From: Lentzea cavernae
GTDB taxonomy: Bacteria; Actinomycetota; Actinomycetes; Mycobacteriales; Pseudonocardiaceae
Direction of reading: 5' to 3'
Assembly: GCF_014653695.1 (NCBI RefSeq)
Contig: NZ_BNAR01000002.1
Coordinates: 186,001 to 250,000 of the forward strand
Length of the DNA: 64,000 nucleotides
Notes under the pieces: generated by a model
What the model saw: the letters and a program-made list of their open reading frames with translations, nothing else
What the model was told of the DNA's origin: nothing
Database searches by the model: none
Shown here: piece by piece, positions 51,725 through 59,647 of the stretch
Layout: every line of letters starts with the position of its first letter
How positions within the stretch are numbered: position 1 is the stretch's first letter
Translations under genes and position numbers: made by a program

Positions 51725-52722
51725 GGACGAACCGCCGGACTCGCCACGTCCACGGGGTTGCCGCGGTCGGCGGCCCGGTAGACGGCCAGGGCTGCGGAGA
51801 CGACGGATCGCCCGTAGTCGCCGTCGACGTACTCGCCGCCCTCACCCCGGGCAGCGGACACGAACCCGTCGAGCTGGGTGCGGAACGCCGAACGCAGGTG
51901 GCCGGGGCTCGCCTCGACCAGCGTCGTGATGGTGCCGTCCCGCAGCAGCAACAGGCCGTCGCTCGCGCTCACCCGCAACGTCACCTCGGGCATGACGACG
52001 TCGGTCTCGTCGTAGTACGGCGTTCCCCTGCTCGTCAGCACGACGCTGGCGGTGACGCCGTTGGCGAGTTCGATCAACGCCAGCGAGTCGGTCTCGACGT
52101 CGATCCCGTCACGGCCGCGCACCACGCTGCTGACCCTCCGCACGGTGCCGCCGCCGAACCACTGGATGCGGTCGAGGCCGTGCGTGCCGACGTTCAGCAC
52201 GATGCCGCCGCCGGCCAGCACGGGGTCGAAGAACCACGCGGGCCGCGAGTCCGGCTCGTAGTGCGCGGAACGGCGGTGCGCGATCAGCAACGGCGAACCG
52301 AACTCACCGGACGCGATCAGCGCGCGGGTCTCCCGCGCCACCGGGTCGAAGTGGATGACGTGCGCGACCGCGAGCAGCACGCCCGCGTCCCGGCAGACCT
52401 CGATCATCCGCGAGCAGTCCTCGACGGTCGTGGCCATCGGCTTCTCCACCAGCACGTGCAACCCGGCCTCGGCGGCGTCCACGACCTGCTGGGCGTGCAG
52501 CGCGTGCGGGGTCGTGATGATGACGGCGTCGAGGTTCGCCTCGGTGATCATCGTCCGGTGGTCCTCGTACACCTCGACACCCGGTGCCGCGAGCGCCTCG
52601 GCGGCCTCGCGCCGCACGTCGCAGATCGCCGAGATCGCGTAGGCGTCGGCTCCGGCCGCCGCACGGACGTGATGTGCGCCGACCGCGCCGGCGCCCAGGA
52701 GTCCGATCCGGAATGACGTCAT
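51721..52722 (-). CDS. Gfo/Idh/MocA oxidoreductase (first of four in the locus)
   Basis: 333 residues from the ATG at 52722 with AGGA upstream. Rossmann motif IGLLGAGAVGAHHVRAA, the VEKPMATT motif with the Gfo/Idh lysine, and a C-terminal alpha/beta dimer domain (LAGGGIVLNVGTHGLDRIQWF). These enzymes use tightly held NAD(P) to oxidise or reduce sugar hydroxyls. It sits between regulator and importer, so it probably acts on the imported sugar. Overlaps both neighbours by ATGA. Confidence 0.88.
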   Translation of the reverse strand: MTSFRIGLLGAGAVGAHHVRAAAGADAYAISAICDVRREAAEALAAPGVEVYEDHRTMITEANLDAVIITTPHALHAQQVVDAAEAGLHVLVEKPMATTVEDCSRMIEVCRDAGVLLAVAHVIHFDPVARETRALIASGEFGSPLLIAHRRSAHYEPDSRPAWFFDPVLAGGGIVLNVGTHGLDRIQWFGGGTVRRVSSVVRGRDGIDVETDSLALIELANGVTASVVLTSRGTPYYDETDVVMPEVTLRVSASDGLLLLRDGTITTLVEASPGHLRSAFRTQLDGFVSAARGEGGEYVDGDYGRSVVSAALAVYRAADRGNPVDVASPAVRP

Positions 52723-53855
52723 GTTCCTGCTTTCTCGGGAAGCTTCAGCTCTGCCGAACCGCACGACGCCCTGACGACGAGCCGCGGCTGGATCAGCACC
52801 TGTTGGGAGGGGACGTGGCGGCCACCGTCGATGCGGTGGAGCAGCAGCTGGGCGGCGAGCGCGCCCACCTCGGTCTTGGGAGGCGACACGGCGGTCAGCG
52901 GGACGTCGCCGACCTCCGCCACCTCGTCGTCGTAGGCGACCACGGCGAGGTCGCCCGGCACCGACAGGCCGAGCCTGCGGGCGGCGACGATCAGCGCGGC
53001 GGCGTCGCGGTCACCGTGGCAGAACACCGCCGTGACACCGGTTTCGACGCAACGACGTGCGTACGCGGAGATGTCCTGGGCCTGCCAGAGCAGCCTGCAC
53101 GAGGTGGCGGCCGCCTCGACCTTCAACAGCTCGACTGCCTGCTCGAACCCGGCCGCGACCTGTTCGGACGTGCCGGTGCTGACGCGGCCCAGGAAGCCGA
53201 TCCTGTGGTGTCCCAGTGACTTCAGGTGCCGGACGGCCTTGCAGACACCGCCGGCGTGGTCCGTGCCGACGAACGTGGTCGGGTCGTCGGGCTCGGGTGA
53301 CGGCGGGCGCCGTTCGGCCAGCACGTACGGGACCGGGAGGTCGCGCAGGCCGTCCACGTAGGACTGCGGGTCGTCCATGAGGTGCAGGCTCGGCACCAGG
53401 AGCAGGCCCTGCACCCCGGTCTCGAGCATGGTGCGCAGCTCGTCGCGTTCGACGTCGAGGTCGTACTTCGAACACACCAGCACGACTCCGACGCCCGCTC
53501 CGCGCAGCACGCGTTGCAGTCCGTCGATCACGCGCGGGTAGTAGTAGGTCGTCGACGGGACGAGCACGCCGACAAGCGGCCGTCCCGACCCGATCGGCGT
53601 GGTCTCGGAGCGCACGAACGTCCCCGCGCCCTGCCTGCGCAGCACGATCTGCTCGTGCACGAGCTGGCCGACGGCACGCCGGATCGTGTTGATGCTGACC
53701 GACAGCGTGGTCGCGAGCTCGCGCTCGACGGGCAGCTGGTCGCCGGGCCCGTACACCCCGTCGGCGATGTCCTTGCGCAGACGGTCAGCCGCCCACTGCC
53801 ATTTCGGGCGAGCGGAGGAATGAAGGAATGAATCCTCCGATTCAGCTGATGTCAT
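52719..53855 (-). CDS. GntR-LacI hybrid sugar-responsive repressor
   Basis: 378 residues from the ATG at 53855. A GntR winged helix (about 18-82: WAADRLRKDIADGVYGPGDQLPVERELATTLSVSINTIRRAVGQLVHEQIVLRRQGAGTFV) is joined to a LacI-type periplasmic-binding effector domain (about 92-370: PLVGVLVPSTTYYYPRVIDGLQRVL, VVAYDDEVAEVGDVPLTAVSPPKTEVGALAAQLLLHRIDG). This is the AraR architecture. It heads the importer operon. A repeated ATTCATTCC/GGAATGAAT element lies in its own promoter and elsewhere in the locus and is its likely target. Confidence 0.88.
   Translation of the reverse strand: MTSAESEDSFLHSSARPKWQWAADRLRKDIADGVYGPGDQLPVERELATTLSVSINTIRRAVGQLVHEQIVLRRQGAGTFVRSETTPIGSGRPLVGVLVPSTTYYYPRVIDGLQRVLRGAGVGVVLVCSKYDLDVERDELRTMLETGVQGLLLVPSLHLMDDPQSYVDGLRDLPVPYVLAERRPPSPEPDDPTTFVGTDHAGGVCKAVRHLKSLGHHRIGFLGRVSTGTSEQVAAGFEQAVELLKVEAAATSCRLLWQAQDISAYARRCVETGVTAVFCHGDRDAAALIVAARRLGLSVPGDLAVVAYDDEVAEVGDVPLTAVSPPKTEVGALAAQLLLHRIDGGRHVPSQQVLIQPRLVVRASCGSAELKLPEKAGT
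53814..53838. repeat. GGAATGAA tandem copies inside the regulator start
   Basis: GGAATGAA (53817-53824) is followed directly by GGAATGAAT (53825-53833), flanked by the inverted pair GGAGGA/TCCTCC (53814-53819 and 53833-53838). The stretch is within the first 15 codons of the regulator and could be an extra operator half-site cluster for autoregulation. Confidence 0.4.
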
Positions 53856-53935
53856 GCCGGGAAGAATGACTGATGATGCTGCTTGCCGCAAGAGGTGACC
53901 TGTGATTTTGTTTGCCGAGACCACATCAGGCCAAA

Positions 53936-53961
53936 AATTCATTCCTTTCAGAGAATGAATT
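53936..53961. promoter_or_regulatory. Candidate operator between regulator and epimerase gene
   Basis: AATTCATTC (53936-53944) and GAATGAATT (53953-53961) are a perfect 9-bp inverted repeat with an 8-base spacer. It lies 26 bases before the epimerase start and about 80 bases before the regulator start on the other strand. Confidence 0.65.
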
Positions 53962-53986
53962 CGTTCGACGCTGGGAGTGTGCCCTC

Positions 53987-54997
53987 ATGAATGAGGAAGA
54001 GCTCGAAGAAGAACTCGGCAGGCCCTCTCCCGCACTGGTCGCGGAGGCCGCGGGCTGGGGTGACGTCGTCGTGCTCGGGGCGGGCGGCAAGACGGGATCG
54101 GGCATCGCCGGCATGGCCCGGCGCGCCCTGTCCGCGGCGGGCGCCGACGCACGGGTGCGGGCGGTCTCGCGCTGGTCCGACGAGGACGGTCGAGCCCGTG
54201 TCGAGGCCCAGGGCGTCGAGGTCGTGACGGCCGACCTGGGAGATCCCTCGGCGGTCGCCGGGCTGCCGGACGCCGACACGGTGATCTTCCTGGTGGGCGC
54301 CAAGTTCGGCACCGCGGGCGCGCCGGAACAGGCGTGGATGACCAACACCGTGCTGCCCGCGTACGTCGCCGACCGCTACCCGAAAGCGCGGATCGTCGCG
54401 CTGTCCACGGGCAACGTCTACGGCATGACCGCGCCGGTCACCGGGGGCAGCGTGGAGTCCGACGAGCCGCGGCCCGACGGCGACTACGCGATCACGTGCC
54501 GCGGCCGTGAGCAGGTGTTCACGCACGCCGCGCGGACTCGCGGCACGCCCGTCGCGTTGATCAGGCTCAACTACGCCTGCGAACCCCGTTACGGCGTGAT
54601 CGCCGATCTCGCGCGCACGCTCGTGGACAGCAAACCGATCGACCTCACGACCGGTGCCGTGAACGTGGTGTGGCAGCGGTACGCCAACGAGGTCGTGCTG
54701 CGCAGCGCCGGGCACGCGTCGGACTCGCCGTTCGTGCTGAACCTGACGGGGCCGGAGACCGCGTCCGTGCGGTCGATCGCCACGCGCCTGGCCGCACGGC
54801 TCGGCGTGGAGGCCACCTTCACCGGCTACCTGCCGGAGACCTCGCTGCTCAGTGACGCGACGACGTGCCACGAGCTCTTCGGCTACCCGGACCGCACGCT
54901 CGGGCAGCTGATCGACCTGCAGACCTCGTGGCTGCGCGACGGCGGGCCGCTGTGGTCGAAGCCGACGAAGTTCGAGCGACGGGACGGGCGGTTCTGA
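53987..54997 (+). CDS. NAD-dependent epimerase/dehydratase-like extended SDR
   Basis: 336 residues from the ATG at 53987 (GGGAG nine bases before). Nucleotide motif VVVLGAGGKTGSGIAG (28-43). The active-site region reads ALSTGNVYG and DYAITCRGREQVF: the tyrosine is kept but the YxxxK lysine is Cys. C-terminal residues resemble sugar-nucleotide epimerases. The reaction is likely on a free or acid sugar rather than a nucleotide sugar (inference from context). Stop and next start overlap (TGATG). Confidence 0.75.
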   Translation: MNEEELEEELGRPSPALVAEAAGWGDVVVLGAGGKTGSGIAGMARRALSAAGADARVRAVSRWSDEDGRARVEAQGVEVVTADLGDPSAVAGLPDADTVIFLVGAKFGTAGAPEQAWMTNTVLPAYVADRYPKARIVALSTGNVYGMTAPVTGGSVESDEPRPDGDYAITCRGREQVFTHAARTRGTPVALIRLNYACEPRYGVIADLARTLVDSKPIDLTTGAVNVVWQRYANEVVLRSAGHASDSPFVLNLTGPETASVRSIATRLAARLGVEATFTGYLPETSLLSDATTCHELFGYPDRTLGQLIDLQTSWLRDGGPLWSKPTKFERRDGRF

Positions 54998-55983
54998 TGG
55001 ACTTCGCGACGACTGCCCTGCTGCACCGCGGCACGGTGATCCCCGCGCACCCGCTGGCGCTGGACTCCTCCCGCCGGCTGGACGAGGAACGGCAACGGGC
55101 GCTGACCCGCCACTACCTGGAGGCGGGCGCCGGTGGGCTCGCGGTCGGGGTGCACACCACGCAGTTCGAGATCCGGGAGCACGGGCTCTACCGGCCGGTG
55201 CTGGAACTGGCGGCGGACGAGATCGGCGCCAGGACACCGTTCGTGCGGGTCGCGGGCGTCGCCGGTCCCACCGGTCAGGCGGTCGCCGAGGCCGAGACCG
55301 CCCGCGAACTCGGGTACGATGCCGTCCTGGTCTCCCCCGGCGGCCTCCCGGACCACTCCCCCGACGACCTGCTGGACCGCGCCGCCGCGATCGGCGAGGT
55401 CCTGCCCACCATCGGGTTCTACCTGCAGGAGGCCGTCGGCGGCCGCTACCTGCCCCGCTCCTACTGGCGCCGCCTCGCCGACCAGCCGTCCACGGTGGCG
55501 GTCAAGGCCGCGCCCTTCGACCGCTACCGCACGCTCGAACTGGTCCAGGGCGTCGCCGACTCCGACCGGGGCGGCGAGGTCGCCCTCTACACCGGCAACG
55601 ACGACAACATCATCAGCGACCTGCTCACCCCGTTCCACGTCCGCGGTGGCGTGCGGAGGTTCGTCGGCGGGTTGCTCGGGCACTGGGCGGTCTGGACGCG
55701 GTCGGCCGTGCGGATCCTCGAGGACGCCCACGCCGCCGCGAACGGTGACGCGGAGGCACGAACTCGCGTCGAGGGGCTCAACGCCATGTGCGTGGACGCC
55801 AACGCCGCCGTGTTCGACGTGCGCAACGGGTTCGCGGGGGTGATCGCCGGCGTGCACGAGGTGTTGCGGCGCGAGGGAGTCCTGCGCGGCATCTGGTGCC
55901 TCGACCCGCACGAGACCCTCTCCCCCGGCCAGGCGGAGGAACTGACCCGCGTGCAGGACGCCTACGCGGACCACCTGAAGTGA
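54997..55983 (+). CDS. DapA-family aldolase/dehydratase
   Basis: 328 residues from the ATG at 54997. (beta/alpha)8 barrel with Schiff-base lysine K170 in STVAVKAAPF and Tyr142 in TIGFYLQ. GTVIPAHPLALD replaces the usual TPF motif, and AGAGGLAVGVHTTQFE is the substrate-carboxylate region. Members split or dehydrate 2-keto acids such as 2-keto-3-deoxygluconate or N-acetylneuraminate. In a uronate locus it could process a 2-keto-3-deoxy acid made from lyase products. Co-transcribed with the epimerase. Confidence 0.82.
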   Translation: MDFATTALLHRGTVIPAHPLALDSSRRLDEERQRALTRHYLEAGAGGLAVGVHTTQFEIREHGLYRPVLELAADEIGARTPFVRVAGVAGPTGQAVAEAETARELGYDAVLVSPGGLPDHSPDDLLDRAAAIGEVLPTIGFYLQEAVGGRYLPRSYWRRLADQPSTVAVKAAPFDRYRTLELVQGVADSDRGGEVALYTGNDDNIISDLLTPFHVRGGVRRFVGGLLGHWAVWTRSAVRILEDAHAAANGDAEARTRVEGLNAMCVDANAAVFDVRNGFAGVIAGVHEVLRREGVLRGIWCLDPHETLSPGQAEELTRVQDAYADHLK

Positions 55984-56086
55984 GAACAGGTGCGGGCATC
56001 GCGTCCGCCCACGGATGCCCGCACCTCACCCTGGCCCGCAGATCCTTTGCGTGTCAACGGAATCAATTCGTCCCAGGAGGAACGTC

Positions 56087-56473
56087 GTGGCGATTCGCAG
56101 GCAAGGCAAGGAACCCCGCCGCCGCACAGGTCACTTCGTGCTGCGCGGGGACATGGACATCCGCGTGATCGGGAACGCGGAGGAGGCGGCGAAGCTGTTG
56201 CGCAGGCACGTCCGCGACGCCACCGGCATCGTCCTCGGCAACTCACCGGAAGGCGTGGTCATGGTGACGCACGAGCCGGCGATGCGCGGACTCGGTGAAG
56301 AAGGCTATGCCCTGCTGGTGAGTTCGCACGCGGTGATGCTGCGTGCGGCCACTCCAGCAGGGCTCCTCAACGCGGTCGAGCAGTTCCGCCGGCTGCTGTC
56401 AGCCGGCGGAACCGTCACCGCCGCGGACCTGACTCACTTGACCGCCCCGGCCGTGGCACCGGCCTGGATGTAG
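56087..56473 (+). CDS. Stand-alone GH20 N-terminal-like domain protein
   Basis: 128 residues from the GTG at 56087, fixed by AGGAGG six bases upstream. After a basic start (VAIRRQGKEPRRRTGHFVLR) it follows the non-catalytic GH20b domain: DMDIRVIGNAEEAAKLLRRHV, IVLG, GLGEEGYALLVSSHAVMLRAATPAGLLNAVEQFRRLL. The same pattern opens the GH20 enzyme at 63540. The catalytic barrel is absent. It could be a remnant of a hexosaminidase or an independent accessory protein. GAATCAATTC at about 56060 resembles the locus operator. Overlaps the convergent permease by 40 bases. Confidence 0.6.
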   Translation: MAIRRQGKEPRRRTGHFVLRGDMDIRVIGNAEEAAKLLRRHVRDATGIVLGNSPEGVVMVTHEPAMRGLGEEGYALLVSSHAVMLRAATPAGLLNAVEQFRRLLSAGGTVTAADLTHLTAPAVAPAWM

Positions 56474-57249
56474 CGCTGGAAGCACACGTACGCGAGCAGC
56501 ACCGGCAGCATCGCGATGGTGAGGCCGGCGAACAGGCCGCTCCAGTCGCTCTGGTAGCCCTGCGACGTCGAGAGCGCCGCGAGTCCCTGCGCCAGCACGT
56601 AGTTCTCCGGATCCGGGTTGAGCACCAGCGGCAGCAGGTACTGGTTCCACAGGCCGAGGAAGTTGAAGATCGCGACCGACACCAGGCCCGGCCGCGCCAT
56701 CGGCAGCATCACCCGGAAGAACACGCCCCAGTGCGTGCAGCCGTCGATGAACGCCGCCTCGGCGATCGCGGACGGCAGCGTGCGGAAGAACGCGTGCAGG
56801 AAGAAGATGGTGAACGGCGTCGCGAACGTCGCGTACACCAGGATCAGCCCGAGCTTCGTGCCCAGCAGGCCCATCTGCTCGACCGTGAAGAACAACGGCA
56901 CCAGAGCCAGGAACGTCGGGAAGAACTGGGACGTCACGAACAGGTAGTAGACGAACCTGTTGCCCGGGAACCGATAACGCGCGAGCGTGTAGGCCGCGAG
57001 GCCGCCGACCAGCATGGTCAGGAACAACGCGCCGCCGACGACGATCACCGAGTTCAGGAAGTACTGCCCGATCGACGCCTCGTTCCAGGCACGGGAGAAG
57101 TTCTCCCAGCGCACCTCGGAAGGCACCGTCCACGGACTCGTCAGGATCTCCGCGTCGGACTTGAACGAGCTCGTCACCGCCCACAGCAGCGGGAACGCCG
57201 TGACGATCGCCCAGAAGCCGAGCGCGATGTGCAGCGGGAACCGTTTCAT
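56434..57249 (-). CDS. NgcG-like carbohydrate ABC permease
   Basis: 271 residues from the ATG at 57249 (ATGA overlap). Six helices; EAA loop LPSAIAEAAFIDGCTHWGVFFRVMLPMARPG. Third gene of the NgcEFG-like importer operon; the binding protein is NgcE-like. No ATPase gene is nearby. Confidence 0.88.
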   Translation of the reverse strand: MKRFPLHIALGFWAIVTAFPLLWAVTSSFKSDAEILTSPWTVPSEVRWENFSRAWNEASIGQYFLNSVIVVGGALFLTMLVGGLAAYTLARYRFPGNRFVYYLFVTSQFFPTFLALVPLFFTVEQMGLLGTKLGLILVYATFATPFTIFFLHAFFRTLPSAIAEAAFIDGCTHWGVFFRVMLPMARPGLVSVAIFNFLGLWNQYLLPLVLNPDPENYVLAQGLAALSTSQGYQSDWSGLFAGLTIAMLPVLLAYVCFQRYIQAGATAGAVK

Positions 57250-58220
57250 GCCAGCTCCGTCCGGTTCTTGTTGCCGCGCAACGCCACGAGCGCGAACACG
57301 AGGGTGCCGAAGAACAACGCGACGCCCATCGCGCTGGCGTAGCCGAACTTGCCGTACTCGAACGCCGTCCGGTACAGCGACAGGCCCATCACCTCGGTGG
57401 AGCCGTCCGGACCGCCCGGACCGACCGTCATGATCTGGACCAGCGCGAACGCGTCGAGCGCGACCATGCCGAGGTAGACGAACGCCACCTGGACGTTGTC
57501 GCGCAGCAACGGCAGCGTGATGCGCCGGAACGTGGTCCAGCCCGACGAGCCGTCGATCAGCGCGGCCTCGAAGATCTCCTTGGGGATGCCGTCGATCGCG
57601 GCGCTGAACAGCACCATGTAGAAGCCGACGCCCGACCAGATCATCACCGCCATCACGGCGAACAGCGCGAGACCCGGTTCGGCGAGCCAGCTCCGGGCGA
57701 GGCCGTCCAGGCCGATGGCGCGCAGCACACCGTTGATCAGGCCGTTGTTCGGGTTGTAGGCGAAGCCCCACAGCACGGCGACGATCGCGACCGACAGCAT
57801 CTGGGGGAAGAAGAACACGATCTCGTAGAACCGCGATCCCCGCACGCCGGTGCGGCCGTCCTTGCCGCCGCGCTGGATCATCGTCGCCAGGAACAGACCG
57901 ATGCCGATCGTCGCCGCAGGCATCAGCAGCAACAGCAGCAGGTTGTTCCCGATGGCGTCGAGGAACAGCGAGTCGCCCGCGAGCCGGGTGAAGTTGTCGA
58001 ACCCGACGAAGTCCGCCTTGCCCGCGACGCCGTTCCAGTCCGTCAGCGACAGGTAGAACGCCTGCGCGTAGGGCGACACGACGAAGACGAGGTGCAGCAC
58101 GAGCGCGGGTGCGAGGGCGCCGATGACGAACCCGTACCCGCGGTTGAGCCTGCGGCGCTTGCGCGGCGCGGGTGGAGCGGGCGCCGCTGCCCGCTCCACC
58201 GGCCTGGCCAGAACGCTCAC
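57246..58220 (-). CDS. NgcF-like carbohydrate ABC permease
   Basis: 324 residues from the GTG at 58220 (GTGA overlap with the binding protein). An extended proline/alanine-rich and basic cytoplasmic N-terminus (about 1-27) precedes six helices; EAA loop IPKEIFEAALIDGSSGWTTFRRITLPLLRDN. Forms the transport channel with the NgcG-like partner. Confidence 0.88.
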   Translation of the reverse strand: MSVLARPVERAAAPAPPAPRKRRRLNRGYGFVIGALAPALVLHLVFVVSPYAQAFYLSLTDWNGVAGKADFVGFDNFTRLAGDSLFLDAIGNNLLLLLLMPAATIGIGLFLATMIQRGGKDGRTGVRGSRFYEIVFFFPQMLSVAIVAVLWGFAYNPNNGLINGVLRAIGLDGLARSWLAEPGLALFAVMAVMIWSGVGFYMVLFSAAIDGIPKEIFEAALIDGSSGWTTFRRITLPLLRDNVQVAFVYLGMVALDAFALVQIMTVGPGGPDGSTEVMGLSLYRTAFEYGKFGYASAMGVALFFGTLVFALVALRGNKNRTELA

Positions 58221-59623
58221 TTCCGCTCGTACTTCTTGATGCTGGTGTCCTTCGCCAGGTCGTCCGCGGCCTTCTGCACGCGGTCGACCCACTCGGCGGG
58301 CGTGATCCGCCGGGTGATGAGCTCGGCCACGCTGTCGTCGACGGCCTTGGTCAGCGTCGGGTACCAGATGCGGTGCCGGTAGTTGATCGTGTCGTCACCG
58401 GCGTTCTTCACCGCCTCCGCGACCGAGCTCAGCGCCGGGGACATCGTGAGGCCCTCGGTGACGCCCTTGACCGCCGGCAGGGTGCCGACGGACTTGGCGA
58501 AGTCCTTCATGGCGTTGCGGGAGAACAGCATCCGCAGGAACTCCAGTCCACCCTGGACGTTCTTGCCTTGGCTCGGCACGAGGTAGGCCTCGCTGCTGGC
58601 CGCGTGGATGGCGTTCGTCTTGAGCTTGCTGTTGGAGTCCAGCGACGGCACGGCGCCCATCACCATGTCGAACCCGGCGGGCGTGACGGACTTCTGCTCG
58701 GCTTCGAGCCACGAGCCGCTCGGGATGATCGCGGCCTTGCCCTGGCACCAGGCGGCCTGCGCCTCGGTGTGCGACAACGCCTCCGAGCCCGCCATGAGGT
58801 ACCCCTTGGCGGACAGCTCGGTGATCGCCTCCGCCGCGGCCTTCACGGACTCGTGCCGCCAGGCGTTCGGCTCCAGGTTGTCGATGGACCTGAGCAGGTC
58901 CATGCCACCGCCGCGCACGGCCATGACCAGCAGCGGGTCGGTGACGTACTCGGGGAACTTGCCCTGGTAGGTCCAGGGCGCGACACCGGTCTTCTTGATG
59001 TCCTCGCAGAGCTCCAGCATCTCCTGCCAGATCTTCGGCCACATCCAGCCGTTCTTCTCGAACAGCGGCTTGGAGTACCACAGGCCCCACGCGGTGTAGG
59101 CGTAGTTGAAGCGCACGAACGAACCGTCGTAGATCCCGTCCTCGACCACGCCGGGCAGCAGGGTGTCGCGCACCTTGACGTTCGGGTCGTCCCACGACGG
59201 CGCGTCGAGCAGCTTGTCGAGGTTCTCCAGTTGCCGCGACTGGTTGAGCGCGGCGATGTCGAGACGACCGGCGCCGGTGTTGTTGACGACGTCCGGCGGG
59301 TTGCCCGCGACGAACCTCGGCCGCAGCGTGTCGCCGACCTTCTGGATGCCCTTGTGGTCGATGGCCGCGCCACCGAACTGCTTCTTGTACACGGCTTCCG
59401 CGGCGAGCACGTAGTCGTCGCCGTAGGCGCCCTTGAAGACGACGACCTCCAGCGGGGCGTCGGCCTTGACGCCGAACGGGTTCGTGGCGCTCTTGTCGCC
59501 ACCGGACGACTGGGGTCCGCTGTTGCCGCCGGCGGTGACGCAGGCGGCCAGGCCGGGCACGGTCAAGCCCAGCACCGCGGCGGCTCTGAGCATGCTGCGC
59601 CGCGAGATCTCGTGGGAGGACAT
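58217..59623 (-). CDS. NgcE-like N-acetylglucosamine/chitobiose-binding lipoprotein
   Basis: 468 residues. RR signal and lipobox ISRRSMLRAAAVLGLTVPGLAAC. The mature start NPFGVKADAPLEVVVFKGAYGDDYV and the stretch VRDTLLPGVVEDGIYDGSFVRFNYAYTAWGLWYSKPLFEKNGW are hallmarks of the NgcE group, which binds GlcNAc and di-N-acetylchitobiose in Streptomyces. It suggests that the sugars imported here carry N-acetylhexosamine. First importer gene after the acyltransferase, 24 bases downstream of it. Confidence 0.88.
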   Translation of the reverse strand: MSSHEISRRSMLRAAAVLGLTVPGLAACVTAGGNSGPQSSGGDKSATNPFGVKADAPLEVVVFKGAYGDDYVLAAEAVYKKQFGGAAIDHKGIQKVGDTLRPRFVAGNPPDVVNNTGAGRLDIAALNQSRQLENLDKLLDAPSWDDPNVKVRDTLLPGVVEDGIYDGSFVRFNYAYTAWGLWYSKPLFEKNGWMWPKIWQEMLELCEDIKKTGVAPWTYQGKFPEYVTDPLLVMAVRGGGMDLLRSIDNLEPNAWRHESVKAAAEAITELSAKGYLMAGSEALSHTEAQAAWCQGKAAIIPSGSWLEAEQKSVTPAGFDMVMGAVPSLDSNSKLKTNAIHAASSEAYLVPSQGKNVQGGLEFLRMLFSRNAMKDFAKSVGTLPAVKGVTEGLTMSPALSSVAEAVKNAGDDTINYRHRIWYPTLTKAVDDSVAELITRRITPAEWVDRVQKAADDLAKDTSIKKYERK

Positions 59624-59647
59624 GGCGGGTCCGTTCTTGTCGTGGGA

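Noticed and set aside
54997..55983. Naming as dihydrodipicolinate synthase (lysine biosynthesis)
   Set aside because: The TPF motif is replaced and the context is a glycan locus; a catabolic keto-acid aldolase or dehydratase is more likely.
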